The translations under genes were made by a program, and so were the position numbers. Below, piece by piece: positions 18,481 to 27,649 of a stretch of 64,000 nucleotides of DNA. This DNA comes from DATKJY01 sp964540105 (lineage in GTDB: Bacteria; Zixibacteria; MSB-5A5; GN15; FEB-12). Below the pieces are notes generated by a model. The model ran no database searches and was not told the DNA's origin. It was given only the letters and a program-made list of their open reading frames with translations. Where the stretch lies: contig CAZILL010000001.1 of NCBI GenBank assembly GCA_964540105.1, forward strand, positions 806,001 to 870,000, given 5' to 3'. How positions within the stretch are numbered: the stretch's first letter is position 1; the number at the start of each line of letters is the position of its first letter.

Positions 18481-19797
18481 TCATCGGATAGGCCCCCAGC
18501 AGGGATTCGAGCAATCTCCGCTGCGCGTTAGACGGCGCTGGTTGCGGCCGGAAAGGTCGGCGGTGTAGATATCCCCGGGGCCAAATCGGGTGGACGTGAA
18601 GATGATTTGCTTGCCGTCGGGGGAGAAGTGGGGATTTTCATTCATGCCTACTTCGGTCATGATTCTGTACTCGGACCCCGACGTGTCGATAGAAGCCAGA
18701 TCAAATCGGCCCGTCTTCGTGCGGCTCACAAAGGTGACGCGATCCCCTCGGGCTGACCAGATCGGCGAGTCGTTGTATCCCCCCTCGAAGGTCAAGCGGC
18801 GCACGTTGAACCCGTCGGCATCCATGAAATAGATCTGCGGCGCCCCGGTTCGATCGGACGTAAACGCTATCAAACGTCCGTCGGGGGACCAGGTCGGTGC
18901 GGTCTCGATGTCGGACTGATCGGTAAGTCGCTTGATCAGCTTTCCATCAGTGTCCAGAACATAGATCTCCGAGTTACCGTCCTTCGTCAGGGAACAGGCG
19001 ATCTTGTTTCCGTCGGGAGAAACCGCCGGCGCGGACACGCTACCGTGGAAGTTGGTCAGCTTGCTCACCTTGCCCCCATTGATACCGATCTTGTACAGCT
19101 GCGGATCACCGTCGCGATAACTGATAAAGTAGATTTCGTCACGCGAGGGTGAGAAGTAGGGTGAAACGCAGATGGTGCCGAGTTTCGTCAATTGCCGTTC
19201 GTTGGCCCCGTCGTAGTCAGAGACAAACAACTCCTTCGCACTTCCCATCTTGCGCATATAGGCAATCTGAGTGCGAAAAATGCCGCGCTCACCAGTAAGG
19301 GTTCGCACGATTTCATTGGCGATATCGTGCGCCAGGACACGCCAGGCATAGCGATCTTCCTGGGCGTTTCCCTTGGCAATCTCCTGCTTGCGGGCAGCGT
19401 CGAAGATTCGCCACCGGACTCGCAATTGCCCTCCCGGAAACTCCGCTTCAAGGCGAACAACATAGGTTGCTCCCAATCGACTCCATCCAAGAAGATCAAG
19501 CTCCTGAATCTCGTAGGTCTTCAGGTAGAAGCTATCCACTTGAACCAGGTCGAAGTCGGCGAAAAAATCGACATCTCGGCGAATGACGCCGGTTGTGTAT
19601 TCCATGATTGTCGAGTCGCCGGCCGTTATGTACTGAGTGCCGACGTACTTCATCTCTTCCACCGCGATTGGGGTCGGGCGCACATCTCCGGAGCGAAGGG
19701 TATCGAAGAAGATGTTCCGGACATCGTCACCTTGAGCGCAGACAGAGGCGGTTGTCATTACTGTGCACAGGAAGATGAAACATATGGCTGTTCTCAT
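18481..19797 (-). CDS. tolB: Tol-Pal periplasmic protein TolB
   Basis: A 438-residue periplasmic protein. The frame runs upstream, but ATG 19797 starts a proper signal peptide (MRTAICFIFLCTVMTTASVCAQ) and has GAGG in front. The N-terminal alpha/beta domain contains VQVDSFYLKTYEIQELDLLGW; the C-terminal six-blade propeller has repeats FSPSRDEIYFISYRDGD, VSPDGNKIACS, WSPDGRLIAFTSDRTG and FSPDGKQIIFTSTR. It binds Pal at the outer membrane. Gene order tolA-tolB-pal is normal. Confidence 0.95.
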   Translation of the reverse strand: MRTAICFIFLCTVMTTASVCAQGDDVRNIFFDTLRSGDVRPTPIAVEEMKYVGTQYITAGDSTIMEYTTGVIRRDVDFFADFDLVQVDSFYLKTYEIQELDLLGWSRLGATYVVRLEAEFPGGQLRVRWRIFDAARKQEIAKGNAQEDRYAWRVLAHDIANEIVRTLTGERGIFRTQIAYMRKMGSAKELFVSDYDGANERQLTKLGTICVSPYFSPSRDEIYFISYRDGDPQLYKIGINGGKVSKLTNFHGSVSAPAVSPDGNKIACSLTKDGNSEIYVLDTDGKLIKRLTDQSDIETAPTWSPDGRLIAFTSDRTGAPQIYFMDADGFNVRRLTFEGGYNDSPIWSARGDRVTFVSRTKTGRFDLASIDTSGSEYRIMTEVGMNENPHFSPDGKQIIFTSTRFGPGDIYTADLSGRNQRRLTRSGDCSNPCWGPIR

Positions 19798-19801
19798 GAA
19801 A

Positions 19802-20491
19802 TTACCTCGGTTCGAACTTGAACGGTAACGTAATGCCCAGTATCTCATCCTTGAAATCCCGTGGAAGTGGGGGAAACGGGCTGGAACGGTCGACGGCGAT
19901 CAGGCACAGATTGTCAAAAACCGGGATTCCCGACGACTTGATTACTTTGGACTCGACCACCCGGCCAGATTGGATAACCTGAAAATACACGACACACAAA
20001 AGGACGCCGTCGGCGTCCACCGAGTTTCGCCAGTTGAGCAGAATCTTTCGGTAAGCCTCGGTAAACCAATATGGATAGGTAAAAGAAGCATTGTCTGTTC
20101 GAGCTCCCTCAAACGGTGTTCCCTGCGCGGTCGCGTCCAGCACTCCTTCTTCTTCACCAGCGAGTTCCTCAGCGCTCTTGTCGGGCTTGATCTTGCGCTT
20201 TACAACATGTTGCTTGACCGGCTTTGGCTTGTTCGTTTTTGTCTTTATCTGGCTTTTTGCGTCAGCTATCTGCACTTTAGGCTGCTCGACCTCCTGAGCC
20301 TTGGCTACCGGAATCGCGCCAGGCAGAATCTCGGCCGGTTTCATCTCGGGCAATGCCATAAGTGAGACTTTGATCACTTCGCTTTCATCGATCTTCTTTC
20401 TGATTTCAAACGGGGAGGAAAGCGTCGTGGCCGCAACGATCAAGACGTGCACGGCGATGGAAAGGATAACGTCTCGCCTCAGGTCGCTCAT
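19802..20491 (-). CDS. tolA: TolA/TonB-type periplasm-spanning protein
   Basis: A 229-residue protein with one N-terminal membrane helix (RDVILSIAVHVLIVAATTL), a lysine/proline-rich spacer (about 75-115, including KPKPVKQHVVKRKIKPDK) and a C-terminal TonB/TolA domain with SGRVVESKVIKSSGIPVFD. It carries energy from TolQ-TolR to the outer membrane. Position and partners favour TolA, though the C-terminal domain looks TonB-like. It starts as the tolR gene stops (4-base overlap). Confidence 0.88.
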   Translation of the reverse strand: MSDLRRDVILSIAVHVLIVAATTLSSPFEIRKKIDESEVIKVSLMALPEMKPAEILPGAIPVAKAQEVEQPKVQIADAKSQIKTKTNKPKPVKQHVVKRKIKPDKSAEELAGEEEGVLDATAQGTPFEGARTDNASFTYPYWFTEAYRKILLNWRNSVDADGVLLCVVYFQVIQSGRVVESKVIKSSGIPVFDNLCLIAVDRSSPFPPLPRDFKDEILGITLPFKFEPR

Positions 20492-20922
20492 CGCTTCACC
20501 TGCCGTTTCTGGCTCTTATCTGCTGGCACGGTGACCAGCCCGATCTGCTCAATGCCAAGATTCTTGATGCGACTGATCACTTCAATTGCGATTCCGTAGG
20601 CGACCGAAGAGTCTCCTCGTATGTATACCGAAGTACTGCTCTTGGCCTTCATTTCGCTTGTCAAGGTCGCTTCGAAAGTGTCAAGGCGCGACCATTTGTC
20701 GTTAATGTAGACACCTCCCTTGTGGTCCAGCGAGATCACGATTCCTTCTTGCTGTTCCTGGGGCGCGGCGGACACAGTTCTCGGCAGGTTCACCTCAATT
20801 CCAGACTGCAGGAGCGGGGCAGAGATCATGAAAATAATCAACAGCACCAAAACGACGTCAACGAGGTTAGCGATATTGATGTCGGCCACGGTTCGATATG
20901 GGCGACGCAGGGGGCGACGCAT
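20488..20922 (-). CDS. tolR: ExbD/TolR family proton-channel subunit
   Basis: A 144-residue protein with a short cytoplasmic start (RRPLRRPYRTVADINIANLV), one membrane helix (VLVLLIIFMISAPLL) with the conserved aspartate replaced by the pattern LVDVVLVL in which D22 or its neighbour supplies the acid residue, and a periplasmic ExbD domain (GIEVNLPRTVSA; SVYIRGDSSVAYG). It works with TolQ as proton-driven motor. Its start shares one base with the tolQ stop. Confidence 0.94.
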   Translation of the reverse strand: MRRPLRRPYRTVADINIANLVDVVLVLLIIFMISAPLLQSGIEVNLPRTVSAAPQEQQEGIVISLDHKGGVYINDKWSRLDTFEATLTSEMKAKSSTSVYIRGDSSVAYGIAIEVISRIKNLGIEQIGLVTVPADKSQKRQVKR

Positions 20923-21638
20923 CAGATCGATTCCTTCTTTGCCCGCGCGAGAAACTCGAGAATGAATCCTGCTGCCCGGTCATTGAGAAACTTCGTCTTG
21001 TTGTTTGCCCAGTTGAAGGCGATGACAGCGGGAATGGCTGCGCCGAGCCCTACGATGGTGGCCAGCAGCGCTTCCGCAATCCCCGGGGCGACAATCGCCA
21101 GCGAGGCATTACCGCGTTCCCCGATCGACCAAAACGAATCCATGATGCCGACCACGGTGCCCAGAAGCCCCATGAATGGGGCTGCGCTCGAAGTGGTCGC
21201 CAGGAAGACAACCTGCTTCTCCAGCTTTCCCATCTCCTCGGTCAGGGTCCGTTCCATGGTCATTTCCAGGATTTCAAAGTCGGTCAGGTCCAAGGAATGA
21301 GCCGTGGCCGCTGTTTCCGAACCGCCGTTGCGGCGCGAAGAGAGAGACGCCAACTCCTCCGTACCTACGGCGCACATGTTGGCCAGGGGGGACTGGGCAA
21401 GGGAACGAGCTTGAGTGGTCGCGTCCCTTATCGTTCTCACCTTTCGAAAATGCTGTATAAACTGGTCGCTCTCGCGCTCCACAACGCGAAACTGTCGCCA
21501 CTTATGAAAAATGATCACCCATGAGACTAACGACATGAATACGAGCATGCTCAGGATAAAAATGCCAAACGTCGACGTGTTGCCGATGATTTCCCAGACC
21601 GAACCGGAAAAGAACCCGGCGAGTACGATGTGATTCAT
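20922..21638 (-). CDS. tolQ: MotA/TolQ/ExbB proton-channel protein
   Basis: A 238-residue inner-membrane protein with three membrane segments (about 15-40, 145-170, 180-205). The conserved core VVFLATTSSAAPFMGLLGTV and GIAEALLATIVGLGAAIPAV identifies the TolQ/ExbB channel. It is first of six genes tolQ-tolR-tolA-tolB-pal-cpoB, packed with overlaps of one to four bases up to tolA, so the promoter should lie at 21640-21720. Confidence 0.95.
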   Translation of the reverse strand: MNHIVLAGFFSGSVWEIIGNTSTFGIFILSMLVFMSLVSWVIIFHKWRQFRVVERESDQFIQHFRKVRTIRDATTQARSLAQSPLANMCAVGTEELASLSSRRNGGSETAATAHSLDLTDFEILEMTMERTLTEEMGKLEKQVVFLATTSSAAPFMGLLGTVVGIMDSFWSIGERGNASLAIVAPGIAEALLATIVGLGAAIPAVIAFNWANNKTKFLNDRAAGFILEFLARAKKESI

Positions 21639-21843
21639 AATGCTTGTACGCCCATTACACTCAAAGGTTTACTGCGAGCGGCCGACAATCCAATTATCCC
21701 GTTTCTGTCGGACCAACCATGATACCGTGCCTCTATGAGAGCGTCAACTAAAACCCAGAACACCGATCCACAAGGGCCGTGTCTTAAAGCTTGATTTGCA
21801 TTCGGCATCAGCGTACTTACCAGAAGGAACGGTCAGGTTATCT

Positions 21844-22062
21844 ATGGGAAGAGTTTTTCTTTGTGTGGGTCTTGCAGTGCTGCTCATGATGAGTCCGATC
21901 GGATGCGGCAAGCAGGGACAAAGTGAATCGCGTCGAGATGCCCCAGTGGGACATCCCGACGAGCTTCGAGATAGCACAAGATTCGACGCAGCTCGAGACA
22001 GTTCGAGAGCGAGCGGCCAGGATTCCACCACAGGCAATGGACGCCGCCTACGGTTCCGTTGA
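21844..22062 (+). CDS. Small putative lipoprotein
   Basis: A 72-residue product whose first 20 residues form a hydrophobic leader with a lipobox (MSPIGC, C21), followed by a short charged tail rich in Arg, Asp and Ser. No family recognised. It is the only plus-strand gene here, faces the tolQ promoter, and is followed at once by a strong terminator, which favours a real short transcript. A different frame from 21923 is also open, so the call is moderate. Confidence 0.5.
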   Translation: MGRVFLCVGLAVLLMMSPIGCGKQGQSESRRDAPVGHPDELRDSTRFDAARDSSRASGQDSTTGNGRRLRFR

Positions 22063-22066
22063 AGAG

Positions 22067-22099
22067 AAAAAGCCCTCCGATGGCTCGGAAGGCTTTTTT
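22067..22099. terminator. Strong two-way intrinsic terminator
   Basis: Stem AAGCCCTCCGA (22069-22080 region) with TCGGAAGGCTT (22085-22095), loop TGGC, flanked by A4-5 on the left and T6 on the right. It serves both the small lipoprotein gene and the minus-strand operon ending at 22128. Confidence 0.88.
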
Positions 22100-22127
22100 G
22101 AACATTCGAGATTATCGCGGGGACGCT

Positions 22128-23252
22128 CTAACCTTCAATGGCCTCAACATTCGCTCGCGGTACAGTAGCGCGGGAGCCATCATCAAATTCAAGTTCGAGA
22201 ATACGGGCCTTTGATTCCGACTCAAGCTTTGCCAGCGGGGAGGGCAGATCAGACACTTTGCCCAGTCGACCAAAGTATGGATGCCGAATGACGCGAACCG
22301 GGGAGCCGACTTTGAGTCCCTCCAGAGGCGCCGATTCAATGCTCGCGTTCACGCTGACGTCGCTTGAGGGAATCACGACCTCGGGACGGATCACGCCCGC
22401 GCGTATTTGCGTGGCCCCGTTGATGCAGGCCATTTCCCCTTCATGCTTCTTGAACAGATCGAATGTCTTCTGCGCCATGTTGATCTGACCGAATCCTTCT
22501 GTCACCACGAGCGTCGTTCCGATATCTTCAGAACCGGTAATTGCCACGCCAATGTCGTACCCCAGGAAATCGCGCAAATCCTTGTCGTCGAATCCACCGA
22601 CTACGATGCCGCGCACACCGGCGGTGATCGCTTTCCTCAGCGCCGCGGCGGTCACGAGAGATCCGCCGACGATGATCTGTCCTCTGAGGCTGTCATCAAT
22701 CAGCTTGTCGGTGAGTACAGTCGTATTGTCCGGTGTGACGATTCGTATAGTGCCCGAGGTTTCCCCGCCGATGCCGAAAATCCCCTGCACGAACGAAGCC
22801 ATGCAGGCCACAACCACGCCCTCTCGGGGAAGACACTCGATCACTTCTCCAAGAATATAGGCTTTCACTTCCACAGGCGTAGGTTCGCCGCGCTGCAGCA
22901 CCTGGCCGGTTACGTGTGAAACGGATTCGATAGTTCCGTCAATGGTCGCTTCGCAATGATTCTTAATAAGCCCAAACAACGACTTGGCCAGAGCAATCTG
23001 CTCCCCTTTCCTGATCTTGTCACCCGCCTTCTTCAGCATGATCGAGGCAATATCCTCCGGCGGAATCCCGAGCTTGTTAGCGACATTGAGCGGAACCACA
23101 TTGCCCGGAAGCAGGGTACGCGCGACGACGTCATCGGGCTTCACCTTATCCCCTACCTTGACAACAACATCCCCCTTGAGGGGCAGAATGCGATGCTTCT
23201 TGACCAGTAATCTCTCGGTGACTTTCAGCCCTGGTGTATATGCGTGGCCCAT
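22128..23252 (-). CDS. Conserved protein with barrel-sandwich start and KOW-like end, partner of MutL-like ATPase
   Basis: A 374-residue soluble protein of a family without a proven role. The N-terminal 140 residues look like a barrel-sandwich/RnfC-like fold (GDVVVKVGDKVKPDDVVART, ATIDGTIESVSHVTGQVLQR). The centre is rich in glycine and contains VACMASFVQGIFGIGGETSG and IIVGGSLVTAAALRKAI. The C-terminal 60 residues are KOW-like (VGSPVRVIRHPYFGRLGKV, then ILELEFDDGSRATVPRANVE). It is the third gene of a minus-strand operon with the MutL-like ATPase and a membrane-anchored protein. A structural or regulatory link with the ATPase is inferred from position only. Confidence 0.7.
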   Translation of the reverse strand: MGHAYTPGLKVTERLLVKKHRILPLKGDVVVKVGDKVKPDDVVARTLLPGNVVPLNVANKLGIPPEDIASIMLKKAGDKIRKGEQIALAKSLFGLIKNHCEATIDGTIESVSHVTGQVLQRGEPTPVEVKAYILGEVIECLPREGVVVACMASFVQGIFGIGGETSGTIRIVTPDNTTVLTDKLIDDSLRGQIIVGGSLVTAAALRKAITAGVRGIVVGGFDDKDLRDFLGYDIGVAITGSEDIGTTLVVTEGFGQINMAQKTFDLFKKHEGEMACINGATQIRAGVIRPEVVIPSSDVSVNASIESAPLEGLKVGSPVRVIRHPYFGRLGKVSDLPSPLAKLESESKARILELEFDDGSRATVPRANVEAIEG

Positions 23253-23276
23253 GTGGCTCCTTCAATTCTCCAATGA

Positions 23277-24059
23277 TCAGCGGGGTGATCGATTTCTCTT
23301 CTTACTGACCGCGAAGGCAATTGCCGAAATTGCGACGAGAGCGCTCACGATTATCCACAACTTTCCATCCGATTCCGCACTGGTGTCGGGTGCATTCTCC
23401 TTCATCTTTTCGGAACTGGCCAGTTTGACATTTTCGCGCGGAAGCGCGGCCTCGATGTTTTCGGTTGAAAACGAAGCTAACATAGCTTTGAAAACTGGCT
23501 TGTACTGTTCGAACTGCGATTTGGGCGAGTAGAAATACAAGTTGGCAATACCTCGATCATAGAATTTCATCCCCAGGACGCTCACTTTGACGCTCTTTTC
23601 TTCGTCGCTCAAACTGCTCACGACAGCGGCCAGCTGTTGCTGCGGTACATATTCCGGGTTGTTGTCAATCGGTTTGGCCAGGAACTCTTCTGGTGATACA
23701 GTTTTCACCTGTCCGCCAAACGACTGCCCAAGTCCTGTAACCACCGAGTCAATCTGCTTTCGTGACATCTGCCCGACCGTGTCAACCTTCAGGATGACAT
23801 ATGGCCCCACTTGAAATTGCGGATTCGAGGCGAGGGCGAAAACGGCTTCGTATGCGTAGGTGTCGCTCTTGGCATTACTCATCGAAAGAACAAGATCAAC
23901 TTCGGCAAACCCGACCTGCCGCCAGTCCTCCGGATACGTGACAACGAAGCGTCCGTTCAGGCTCACAAATGTACCTGACCAGGCGATACCTGCTAACGCA
24001 AGGATGACCGCCGCCGCCAGAGCGCTGGTCCTGAAACAACGTGACGTGCGCCTCATCAT
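23277..24059 (-). CDS. Exported, C-terminally membrane-anchored protein of unknown function
   Basis: A 260-residue protein. ATG 24059 is chosen since it overlaps the upstream stop as ATGA and has GGAG six bases before it. Signal peptide at 1-28 (RTSALAAAVILALAGIAWSG), an extracytoplasmic domain beginning VSLNGRFVVTYPEDWRQV (a start seen in PsbP-like and other lipid- or stress-related envelope proteins), a polar linker near 200-220, then one membrane helix (LWIIVSALVAISAIAFAV) and a basic tail KKRNRS. Family not identified. Tight coupling to the ATPase gene suggests a joint role. Confidence 0.7.
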   Translation of the reverse strand: MMRRTSRCFRTSALAAAVILALAGIAWSGTFVSLNGRFVVTYPEDWRQVGFAEVDLVLSMSNAKSDTYAYEAVFALASNPQFQVGPYVILKVDTVGQMSRKQIDSVVTGLGQSFGGQVKTVSPEEFLAKPIDNNPEYVPQQQLAAVVSSLSDEEKSVKVSVLGMKFYDRGIANLYFYSPKSQFEQYKPVFKAMLASFSTENIEAALPRENVKLASSEKMKENAPDTSAESDGKLWIIVSALVAISAIAFAVSKKRNRSPR

Positions 24060-25918
24060 TTTCTGCTCCATTCCCCTTCCGGATAGATGTCGAGCTCGAT
24101 GGCCCACTTCTTCAAGTACGACACCCGATCCTGCTCGTTGAGAGACGAGAGATCGAAGGGGCGTCCGCGTCCGTCAAGAATGACTCCGACTACACCTCCA
24201 TAGAGGGTCTTTTCTACCTTCACACCCTTGCCGCCGCCGACATCATAATTCCGCTCGGGCTCGAATGTCGCTTTGATTGTCTGCGGAATCCCGTTGGGCT
24301 GCAGGCCCAGTTTGAACAACTTCATTTCCAGATGATTCAGCACGCCCGAGACCGTCCCCTCGGGAAGTTCAAGCGAATACTTCATCACCACCCCGGGCTT
24401 CTTTGTCGTCCCGGATGGAGCCACGCAAGTCCCCAGATGAATCAGGCAATCCTTCTCGAATACTTCCGTGGCCGCTTTTGGCTGGACTTCAGTCAGAACT
24501 CCGAGCTGCGGCATCATGAAGATAGAGTCGACCGATAGTCGCGTCACTCCCTCGGGCAGGAATGAGTCTATCATCATCAACGCTGATTGTGCTCGGCGCG
24601 GCGCGTGGGACAGAACCCCTCCGGAGCCGATCAGCATGTCCAGGGTCATCATGTTCACGATCGTGCTTCCAGACGATGACTGCTCGAAAGCATCGGCAAT
24701 GGTTCTCTGCTGTTGCACTCCCTTGAGCACGGTCGCAAAGCTCTTGTGCTGGACAAACGCCAGGCGGAGCGCTTCGCGCGCAATCGCCTGTTCGAAGATC
24801 AATTCTTCCAACGACTGAGGAATGGTCGTGGGGCGAATCATCTTGTTCTTGACACGATTGCGCAGATCGCGTTCGTCCATCGGGAATGGGACCCAACGCA
24901 TGACCATGGGTAAAGTCGCTTCCGCGAACACGTTGGAGATGGAATACGACATCCCGAGATTCGCAGAAACCGTGCGATTAAATACCGGTGTCTTGCCATC
25001 CGGCCGAAAGACCGAGAAGACGTCGGTCGTGGCACCTCCGATATCGACGCCCACGGCCTCGATATTGTATATGTCAGCGATCGTCTGAATGATCAGCCCA
25101 ACGGCGCCGGGAGTCGGCATGATTGGAGCGTCGGCCCACGACATCAACTTTCGATAGCCCGGCGCCTGCGCCATGACATGCTCCATGAACAGCTCGTGGA
25201 TCTCCTCGCGTGCCGGCCCGAGGTTCTCCCGTTCCAGCACCGGTCGAAGGTTGTCCACGGTCTTGAGATCAACTTTGTCGGACAGAGCCTCTGCTACAGC
25301 ACCGGCTGCATCCTTATTACCGGCATAAATAACGGGAAGTTTGTAGCCGGTCCCCAAACGCGGTCTGGGATCGGCAGCCGAAACGAGTTCCGCGATTTCA
25401 ACCACGTGCGTTGTCGTGCCGCCGTCGATTCCACCTGACAGGAGGATCATGTCCGGGCGCAGATGTCGGATTCGTTCGATCTGTTGATGCGGAAGTCGCT
25501 TGTCGTTTGATGCGATCACATCCATCACAATAGCGCCCGCCCCCAGCGCCGCGCGCTCTGCGGACTCAGCGGTCATCGATCGCACCACGCCGGCAACCAT
25601 CATCTGTAGTCCTCCTCCCGCGGAAGAAGTCGAAATGAAAACATCAGTGCCGACTTTACCATTAGCAGGAGATATGAATCGCCCTGCTTCGTCCAACAAT
25701 TTGCGCCCTGAAAGTTCCTCTAACTCACCTACGGCGTTCAACACACCCATGGTGACATCCTCGAACGGGGCTTCGACCGTCGTTGGAGCTTCACCGCGCG
25801 TCATCAAACGGTACTCCCCATTTACGAATTCGATGAGAATTGCTTTTGTTGTCGTCGACCCACAGTCGGTGGCAACGATCACTTTGATATCACTTGGATT
25901 GGAAAACTTCGCCATCAA
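24056..25918 (-). CDS. MutL/GlmL-like ATPase (glutamate mutase L family)
   Basis: A 620-residue cytoplasmic protein of the actin/ASKHA ATPase fold. Phosphate-1 motif VIVATDCGSTTTKAILIE at residues 13-30 and phosphate-2-like motif VGVDIGGATTDVFSV near 290 are clear, with ILLSGGIDGGTTTH between them. The family was named after the protein beside glutamate mutase genes (GlmL/MutL), thought to be a chaperone or reactivating factor for B12 mutases. No mutase or B12 gene is present here. Instead it is first in a three-gene operon with a membrane-anchored protein and a KOW-like protein, so its real client may differ. Confidence 0.88.
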   Translation of the reverse strand: MMAKFSNPSDIKVIVATDCGSTTTKAILIEFVNGEYRLMTRGEAPTTVEAPFEDVTMGVLNAVGELEELSGRKLLDEAGRFISPANGKVGTDVFISTSSAGGGLQMMVAGVVRSMTAESAERAALGAGAIVMDVIASNDKRLPHQQIERIRHLRPDMILLSGGIDGGTTTHVVEIAELVSAADPRPRLGTGYKLPVIYAGNKDAAGAVAEALSDKVDLKTVDNLRPVLERENLGPAREEIHELFMEHVMAQAPGYRKLMSWADAPIMPTPGAVGLIIQTIADIYNIEAVGVDIGGATTDVFSVFRPDGKTPVFNRTVSANLGMSYSISNVFAEATLPMVMRWVPFPMDERDLRNRVKNKMIRPTTIPQSLEELIFEQAIAREALRLAFVQHKSFATVLKGVQQQRTIADAFEQSSSGSTIVNMMTLDMLIGSGGVLSHAPRRAQSALMMIDSFLPEGVTRLSVDSIFMMPQLGVLTEVQPKAATEVFEKDCLIHLGTCVAPSGTTKKPGVVMKYSLELPEGTVSGVLNHLEMKLFKLGLQPNGIPQTIKATFEPERNYDVGGGKGVKVEKTLYGGVVGVILDGRGRPFDLSSLNEQDRVSYLKKWAIELDIYPEGEWSRK

Positions 25919-26374
25919 TACCTGCTCAGCTACTCAGTCACAAACGGTTAATCGTCTGCGCCACAATGAATTGATTTATTCGTACGAATTCACGCGGCCA
26001 TGTCAAGATGTCGAGTATAGCATAGGTCGGCGCCTTTGTAAAGCGCGAATTTATGACCGTGCCTGAATTAGTGGATGAAAGATGCGGCATTCACTTGAAG
26101 TCATAATCATCTGATCGATTTCCAGTGAGATTGCCTCTGACTTCGAGTTAAAGACCGATCATTTGTATCGCCCGGATGTTCCGCGGATTTGCGATCCGCT
26201 TTTTCGGCTTGACTTGAGCTGTTGCAGCCGATAGATTGCCCGCTGGCTGAGTCAACGGGTTGGAAAGGTAACTGGCAGTCACAGAAGAGCTAGCAGATGA
26301 TTACACGTTTTGCCGCTTCATCCGTCGATAGATTATGTCGTTTCGCCCCACACTCCGTGTAGACTGACGTCTCC
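25919..26374. other. Divergent intergenic region before the tandem cassette
   Basis: About 455 bases between the minus-strand MutL-like operon and the twelve-gene cluster. It should carry both promoters; one candidate is listed at 26209-26237. The weak open frames crossing it have no start site or protein-like composition. No RNA fold or repeat stood out. Confidence 0.5.
26209..26237 (+). promoter_or_regulatory. Candidate sigma-70-type promoter of the A-B-C-D cluster
   Basis: TTGACT (26209-26214), 17-base spacer, TAGATT (26232-26237), about 140 bases before the first cassette gene. The same string CTTGACTTGA occurs at the ssb promoter (54668-54677), which gives slight support. Confidence 0.4.
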
Positions 26375-27646
26375 TTGAGGAATGACCGCTTGACCTGCCC
26401 TCTCTGCTCGCTCCATCGGCTTCTCAAGTGTGCGCTTATCGTCACTTCCCTTATTCCGATTTCAATCTCAACTTCGCAATCTCAGGTGCAGCCGGGAGAT
26501 TCTACCTCTGTAATAGCGTCAGCGATGACCCCCAAGCCTGCTGTCAACGTGCGCGCCAGCGACACTCCCAACGATGCCGGAGGTTCGACGACGATCCGCT
26601 GGGACAAGTCCCCCGATGACGTCACGAATGGGAAGATCAAGCGGTACATCGCGCTGCGATCGATCGTGTTGAATACGGCTCCACTAAACTTCGCCTCCGT
26701 TGGTGATGTCCCGGCAGGAGACAGCGTTCTGATCGACGGACACGCGTCTGACGACTCGACCTACGTCTACATGATTCGGGCGGTCAATGATTCCGCATCG
26801 TCCGGGACTGTTCTGTGGTCATTTCATTCAGACTCGGATCCGTCCGCCCCCGTCAAGCCATCTGCTCAGTGGTTCGACTTTCAGCGCATCAATGTGTTTG
26901 TCGGAGTCATCCTGCTGAGTTTGTTCATTGTGTACTATATCCACCGGGCCCGCTCCGGCAAAGAACTGTTTATTCGCAAGATCGCCGGTCTTGAAGCCGT
27001 TGATGAAGCAGTAGGGCGCGCGACCGAGATGGGGCGAAAGATATACTATATCCCCGGCTCTCAGGACATGGATCAAGTGCAGACTCTTGCCGGTATCACC
27101 ATTCTCGGACGAGTTGCCGAGATGGCTGCTCAGTATGAGGCCAAACTGGATGTGCCGGTTTCACGATCGCTGGTGATGGTTACCTGTCGTGAAGTTGTCA
27201 AGGAAGCCTACGCGAAAGCCGGTCGCCCTGATTCCTTCAGGGAGAGCCAGGTGCATTATTTGACCGATGACCAGTTTGGCTATGCTGCTGCTATCGACGG
27301 AATGGTGGTGCGGGAACGACCTGCCACTATTTTCATGATGGGTCTGTTCTACGCTGAGTCTTTGATTCTTGCCGAGACCGGCAATTCGGTCGGGGCGATT
27401 CAGATTGCGGGTACCGGGGAACCGTCACAGTTGCCGTTTTTTGTCGCCGCTTGTGATTACACGCTCATCGGTGAAGAATTGTTCGCGGCCTCGGCCTATC
27501 TTTCGAAAGAACCGATGCAACTGGGATCGCTCAAAGGGCAGGATATGGGCAAGGGTCTGATTCTGGTTCTTATTCTGATCGGGATCATTCTGGAATCGAT
27601 CTATCTCTACGAAGCCCACCGACTCTTTATGGTGATTGGAGAATAG
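26375..27646 (+). CDS. Cassette 1, protein A: FN3-like domain, membrane helix, DUF6754-type domain
   Basis: Up to 423 residues. No ATG fits; TTG 26375 or TTG 26390 (the latter has GAGGA nine bases upstream) starts it. Domains: export signal (about 12-36); FN3-like beta domain (50-140) with STTIRWDKSPDDVTNGKIKR and YVYMIRAVND; membrane helix (VFVGVILLSLFIVYYIH, about 170-190); then a conserved DUF6754-type domain with ELFIRKIAGLEAVDEAVGRA, ATEMGRKIYYIPG, AETGNSVGAIQIAGTG and GEELFAASAYLS; last a second membrane helix (LILVLILIGIILESIYLY). The DUF6754 name is from memory. The conserved part is probably cytoplasmic. First gene of the cluster; function unknown. Confidence 0.8.
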   Translation: MRNDRLTCPLCSLHRLLKCALIVTSLIPISISTSQSQVQPGDSTSVIASAMTPKPAVNVRASDTPNDAGGSTTIRWDKSPDDVTNGKIKRYIALRSIVLNTAPLNFASVGDVPAGDSVLIDGHASDDSTYVYMIRAVNDSASSGTVLWSFHSDSDPSAPVKPSAQWFDFQRINVFVGVILLSLFIVYYIHRARSGKELFIRKIAGLEAVDEAVGRATEMGRKIYYIPGSQDMDQVQTLAGITILGRVAEMAAQYEAKLDVPVSRSLVMVTCREVVKEAYAKAGRPDSFRESQVHYLTDDQFGYAAAIDGMVVRERPATIFMMGLFYAESLILAETGNSVGAIQIAGTGEPSQLPFFVAACDYTLIGEELFAASAYLSKEPMQLGSLKGQDMGKGLILVLILIGIILESIYLYEAHRLFMVIGE

Positions 27647-27649
27647 GCC

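Noticed and set aside
24489..24896. 135-codon minus frame inside the MutL-like gene
   Set aside because: Shadow frame within a long conserved protein.
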